NCBI RefSeq assembly: GCF_036384435.1
Contig: NZ_DASVMI010000005.1
Location: 1-17,244, forward strand
Direction of reading: 5' to 3'
From: GSA-30 sp036384435
Lineage (GTDB): Bacteria; Pseudomonadota; Gammaproteobacteria; Xanthomonadales; Rhodanobacteraceae
Length of the DNA stretch: 17,244 bases
In this document: piece after piece, positions 15,366 through 17,244 of the stretch
How positions within the stretch are numbered: the first letter of the stretch is position 1
Layout: each line of letters begins with the position of its first letter
Notes under the pieces: model-generated
What the model was told of the DNA's origin: nothing
Databases searched by the model: none
What the model saw: the letters and a program-made list of their open reading frames with translations, nothing else
Translations under genes and position numbers: made by a program

Positions 15366-16373
15366 ATGAAAGTGCTGGTGACCGGGACGGCCGGTTTTAT
15401 CGGATCGCACGTAGCGATGAAGCTGCTGGCGCGAGGTGACCAGGTGATTGGCCTGGACAACCTCAACGACTACTACGACGTTTCGCTCAAGCAGGCGCGC
15501 CTGGCTCGCTTCGACGGGCAGGCCGGTTACACGCATGTGCATGCGGACTTGGCCGATCGCGCCGCGATGGAAGCCTTGTTCGAGCAGCACAAGCCTCAAC
15601 GAGTGGTGCATCTGGCTGCGCAGGCGGGCGTGCGTTACGCGGCGCAAAACCCTCACGTCTACGTGAGCAGCAATGTTACCGGGTTCTTGCACGTGATCGA
15701 GGGCTGTCGCCATCACGGCGTGGAACACCTGGTGTTCGCCTCGACCAGTTCGGTCTACGGCGCCAACACGTCGATGCCGTTTTCCGAGCATCAGTCGGCT
15801 GAGCATCCGTTGACGCTGTACGCGGCCAGCAAGAAGGCGAATGAGCAGATGGCGCACAGTTATGCCCATCTGTATCGCATTCCCAGCACGGGGCTACGTT
15901 TTTTCACTGTCTATGGCCCCTGGGGGCGCCCAGATATGGCGCTGTTCCTGTTCACCCGCGCCATGCTGGCGGGTGAATCGATCAAGGTATTCAATCACGG
16001 CAGGCACAAGCGCAGTTTCACCTTCATCGACGATATCGTGGAGGGTGTGGTTCGCACGCTGGATAAGGTGCCGGGACCGGACCCGGGCTGGAGTGGTGCG
16101 TCGCCCGATCCGGCCAGCAGCAGTGCGCCCTATCGCATCTACAACATTGGCAACGAACGGCCGGTCCAATTGTTGCGTTACATTGAAGTGCTGGAAGATT
16201 GCCTTGGCGTCAAGGCAAAGATGGACATGCTGCCATTGCAGGCCGGCGATGTGCCCGATACCGAAGCCGATGTCACTTCGCTGATTGAGGCGGTGGGTTA
16301 TCGTCCCAAGGTTTCCGTGGAAGAGGGCGTGCGCCAGTTCGTCGACTGGTATCGCGCGTATTATTCCGTCTGA
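15366..16373 (+). CDS. UDP-uronate 4-epimerase (NAD-dependent epimerase/dehydratase)
   Basis: A 335-residue extended short-chain dehydrogenase. The NAD motif GTAGFIGSH begins at residue 7, with Thr where many relatives have Ala. The active site shows ASTSSVYG and YAASK (Y152, K156). The segments VIGLDNLNDYYDVSLKQAR and TVYGPWGRPDMALFLFTRAM are those of UDP-glucuronate 4-epimerases (CapI, WbnF and plant GAE type), which make UDP-galacturonate. It starts three bases after the dehydrogenase stop, with GGAGG upstream, so the two act in sequence: oxidise the sugar to a uronate, then invert C4. If the partner makes UDP-GlcNAcA, this one would make UDP-GalNAcA as in Vi antigen synthesis. No glycosyltransferases are nearby in the window. 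Confidence 0.9.
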   Translation: MKVLVTGTAGFIGSHVAMKLLARGDQVIGLDNLNDYYDVSLKQARLARFDGQAGYTHVHADLADRAAMEALFEQHKPQRVVHLAAQAGVRYAAQNPHVYVSSNVTGFLHVIEGCRHHGVEHLVFASTSSVYGANTSMPFSEHQSAEHPLTLYAASKKANEQMAHSYAHLYRIPSTGLRFFTVYGPWGRPDMALFLFTRAMLAGESIKVFNHGRHKRSFTFIDDIVEGVVRTLDKVPGPDPGWSGASPDPASSSAPYRIYNIGNERPVQLLRYIEVLEDCLGVKAKMDMLPLQAGDVPDTEADVTSLIEAVGYRPKVSVEEGVRQFVDWYRAYYSV

Positions 16374-16407
16374 TCGTTCCCCACTCGCTATCCCATAGAG
16401 GTATTCC

Positions 16408-16908
16408 ATGGCCACCGTAACCCTGAAGGGCAATCCCATCCATGTCGACGGCGCGCTGCCGGCAGCTGGCAATCATGCGCCGACGTTCTCCCTGGTTGCC
16501 AAGGATCTCAAGGACGTGTCGCTCGCCGACTATGCCGGCAAGCGCAAGATCCTCAATATCTTCCCGAGCATCGACACCCCGACGTGCGCCACCTCGGTGC
16601 GCCACTTCAACCAGGATGCGGCCGCACTCGACAATACCGTCGTGCTGTGCATTTCCGCCGACTTGCCGTTTGCCCAGGCACGCTTCTGCGGCGCCGAAGG
16701 ATTGGCCAATGTGGTGACGTTGTCGACCATGCGTGGCGGTCAGTTCTTGAAGGATTACGGCGTGGCTATTGCTGACGGCCCGCTTGCTGGCGTGGCTGCT
16801 CGCGCGGTCGTCGTGCTGGATGAGCACGACAAGGTGCTGCACAGCGAGCTGGTCAGCGAAATTGCGCACGAGCCTGATTACGCCGCCGCGCTCAAGTCGC
16901 TGGCTTGA
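16408..16908 (+). CDS. tpx: Thiol peroxidase (2-Cys peroxiredoxin, Tpx)
   Basis: A 166-residue peroxiredoxin that reduces hydrogen and organic peroxides with thioredoxin. The peroxidatic cysteine is C60 in SIDTPTCATS and the resolving cysteine is C94 in QARFCGAEG, matching E. coli C61 and C95. C81 is an extra cysteine. Length is normal and the start ATG has GAGG seven bases upstream. It lies 34 bp behind the epimerase, so it may be read from the same transcript, but its function is unrelated and it is followed by its own terminator-like hairpin. No OxyR site could be identified. Confidence 0.96.
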   Translation: MATVTLKGNPIHVDGALPAAGNHAPTFSLVAKDLKDVSLADYAGKRKILNIFPSIDTPTCATSVRHFNQDAAALDNTVVLCISADLPFAQARFCGAEGLANVVTLSTMRGGQFLKDYGVAIADGPLAGVAARAVVVLDEHDKVLHSELVSEIAHEPDYAAALKSLA

Positions 16909-16920
16909 ACGTAGTTGGCA

Positions 16921-16946
16921 GGAGCGGTGTCACCGCTCCCGGTTTT
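16921..16946 (+). terminator. Probable terminator of tpx
   Basis: GGAGCGG (16921-16927) pairs with CCGCTCC (16933-16939) around TGTCA, followed by CGGTTTT. The T-run is short and four bases off the stem, so the terminator is moderate. Confidence 0.55.
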
Positions 16947-16985
16947 GCGGGTCCCGATCTGCGAGTGGTTACAGACCGCTTCGCG

Positions 16986-17105
16986 TTGTAGGAGCCAATT
17001 CATTCGCGAAGCAAGTCGCGACGAGGTCGCGACTTGGCGGTTTCGAGAGCCTTGATCCGCGACCACGTCGCGAATTGCTTTTCGCGACTGAGAGTCGCTG
17101 CCTAC
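16986..17105. repeat. Inverted pair of GTAG-headed REP-like elements between tpx and gapA
   Basis: Two related elements face each other. The + copy begins GTAGGAGCC (from 16988), continues TTCGCGAAGCAAGTCGCGAC and contains a perfect 11 bp hairpin (17012-17022 with 17026-17036, loop GAG). The - strand copy begins GTAGGCAGC (from 17105 leftward) and continues TCGCGAAAAGCAATTCGCGA, then ACGTGGTCGCG. Both have a 5' GTAG, TCGCGAA and a second GTCGCG block in the same order. This is the structure of REP pairs (BIMEs) mobilised by RAYT/TnpA-REP transposases in Pseudomonas and Xanthomonadales relatives. No transposase is in the window. Confidence 0.65.
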
Positions 17106-17244
17106 TTGGCAGCCATCAAGGCGCGGGTCATGTCCAGCATGCGGTTGGAGAAGCCCCACTCGTTGTCGTACCAGCTCAGCACCTTGACCAAGGTGCCGCC
17201 CATGACGCGGGTCTGGGTGGAGTCGTAGATCGACGAGGCCGGGT
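17102..17244 (-). CDS. gapA: Glyceraldehyde-3-phosphate dehydrogenase, C-terminal end (truncated by window)
   Basis: Only the last 46 residues and the stop are inside the window; the rest lies beyond the right edge. The translation contains STQTRVMGGTLVKVLSWYDN followed by EWGFSNRMLDMTRALMAAK, the nearly invariant C-terminus of GAPDH (the SWYDNEWG motif of the catalytic domain, which contributes to tetramer contacts). The enzyme oxidises glyceraldehyde-3-phosphate in glycolysis. The TAG stop is part of the GTAG head of the REP-like element downstream. Whether this is the glycolytic paralogue or a second GAPDH (such as epd) cannot be told from this fragment. Confidence 0.93.
   Translation of the reverse strand, partial: PASSIYDSTQTRVMGGTLVKVLSWYDNEWGFSNRMLDMTRALMAAK

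Noticed and set aside
14310..15869. A 519-codon open frame on the minus strand
   Set aside because: Antisense to the TviB-type dehydrogenase and the epimerase, both of which show full family motifs.
17012..17036. Possible intrinsic terminator in the tpx-gapA spacer
   Set aside because: The 11 bp stem is strong but has no T-run and is part of a repeated REP-like unit, so it is recorded as a repeat.
16986..17105. Possible CRISPR array from repeated blocks
   Set aside because: Only two copies, in opposite orientation, without regular spacers or cas genes.

Overview
The window looks like a stretch of chromosomal housekeeping and catabolic genes from a GC-rich gammaproteobacterium, most plausibly Xanthomonadales (Rhodanobacteraceae or Xanthomonadaceae type). 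The evidence is the gene families and their combination: a Xanthomonas-type tryptophan 2,3-dioxygenase, a two-subunit E1 plus E2 2-oxoacid dehydrogenase, a POT peptide transporter, and GTAG-headed REP-like palindromes between genes. Assignment below order level is inference. I see no rRNA, tRNA, CRISPR array, phage gene, insertion sequence or recognisable defence system.

Layout. Positions 1-1179 hold the 3' part of a secreted-type glycoside hydrolase gene (+). Positions 1278-4975 (-) hold a 2-oxoacid dehydrogenase operon in the order E1alpha, E1beta, E2, ending at a good intrinsic terminator; a REP-like pair of palindromes separates E1beta from E2. A 463 bp divergent spacer follows. Then come tryptophan 2,3-dioxygenase (5439-6287, +) and a proton-coupled peptide transporter (6431-7930, +), facing a beta-carbonic anhydrase (7976-8626, -). 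A MarR regulator (-) is divergent from 4-hydroxyphenylpyruvate dioxygenase (9384-10481, +), with a clear promoter between them. A small membrane protein (-) lies between this gene and an operon of homogentisate 1,2-dioxygenase, an uncharacterised lipoprotein and a fumarylacetoacetate hydrolase (11049-13983, +). Two nucleotide-sugar genes follow, a TviB-type UDP-sugar 6-dehydrogenase and a UDP-uronate 4-epimerase (14085-16373, +), then thiol peroxidase (16408-16908, +), a REP-like inverted pair, and the 3' end of a glyceraldehyde-3-phosphate dehydrogenase gene entering from the right edge (-).

How the parts fit. Most of the left and middle part serves amino-acid use: peptide uptake (POT transporter), the first step of tryptophan breakdown (kynA), tyrosine breakdown through homogentisate (hpd, hmgA, fah; maleylacetoacetate isomerase is not in the window) and oxidative decarboxylation of 2-oxoacids (E1/E2; the E3 subunit is not in the window). 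The right part makes UDP-uronic acids for surface polysaccharide and handles peroxide.

The window is largely ordinary. The points worth a second look are the repeat structures between genes, the lipoprotein coupled to hmgA, and a Thr in place of the usual Asp in the E2 catalytic motif. I did not find a convincing undescribed system.
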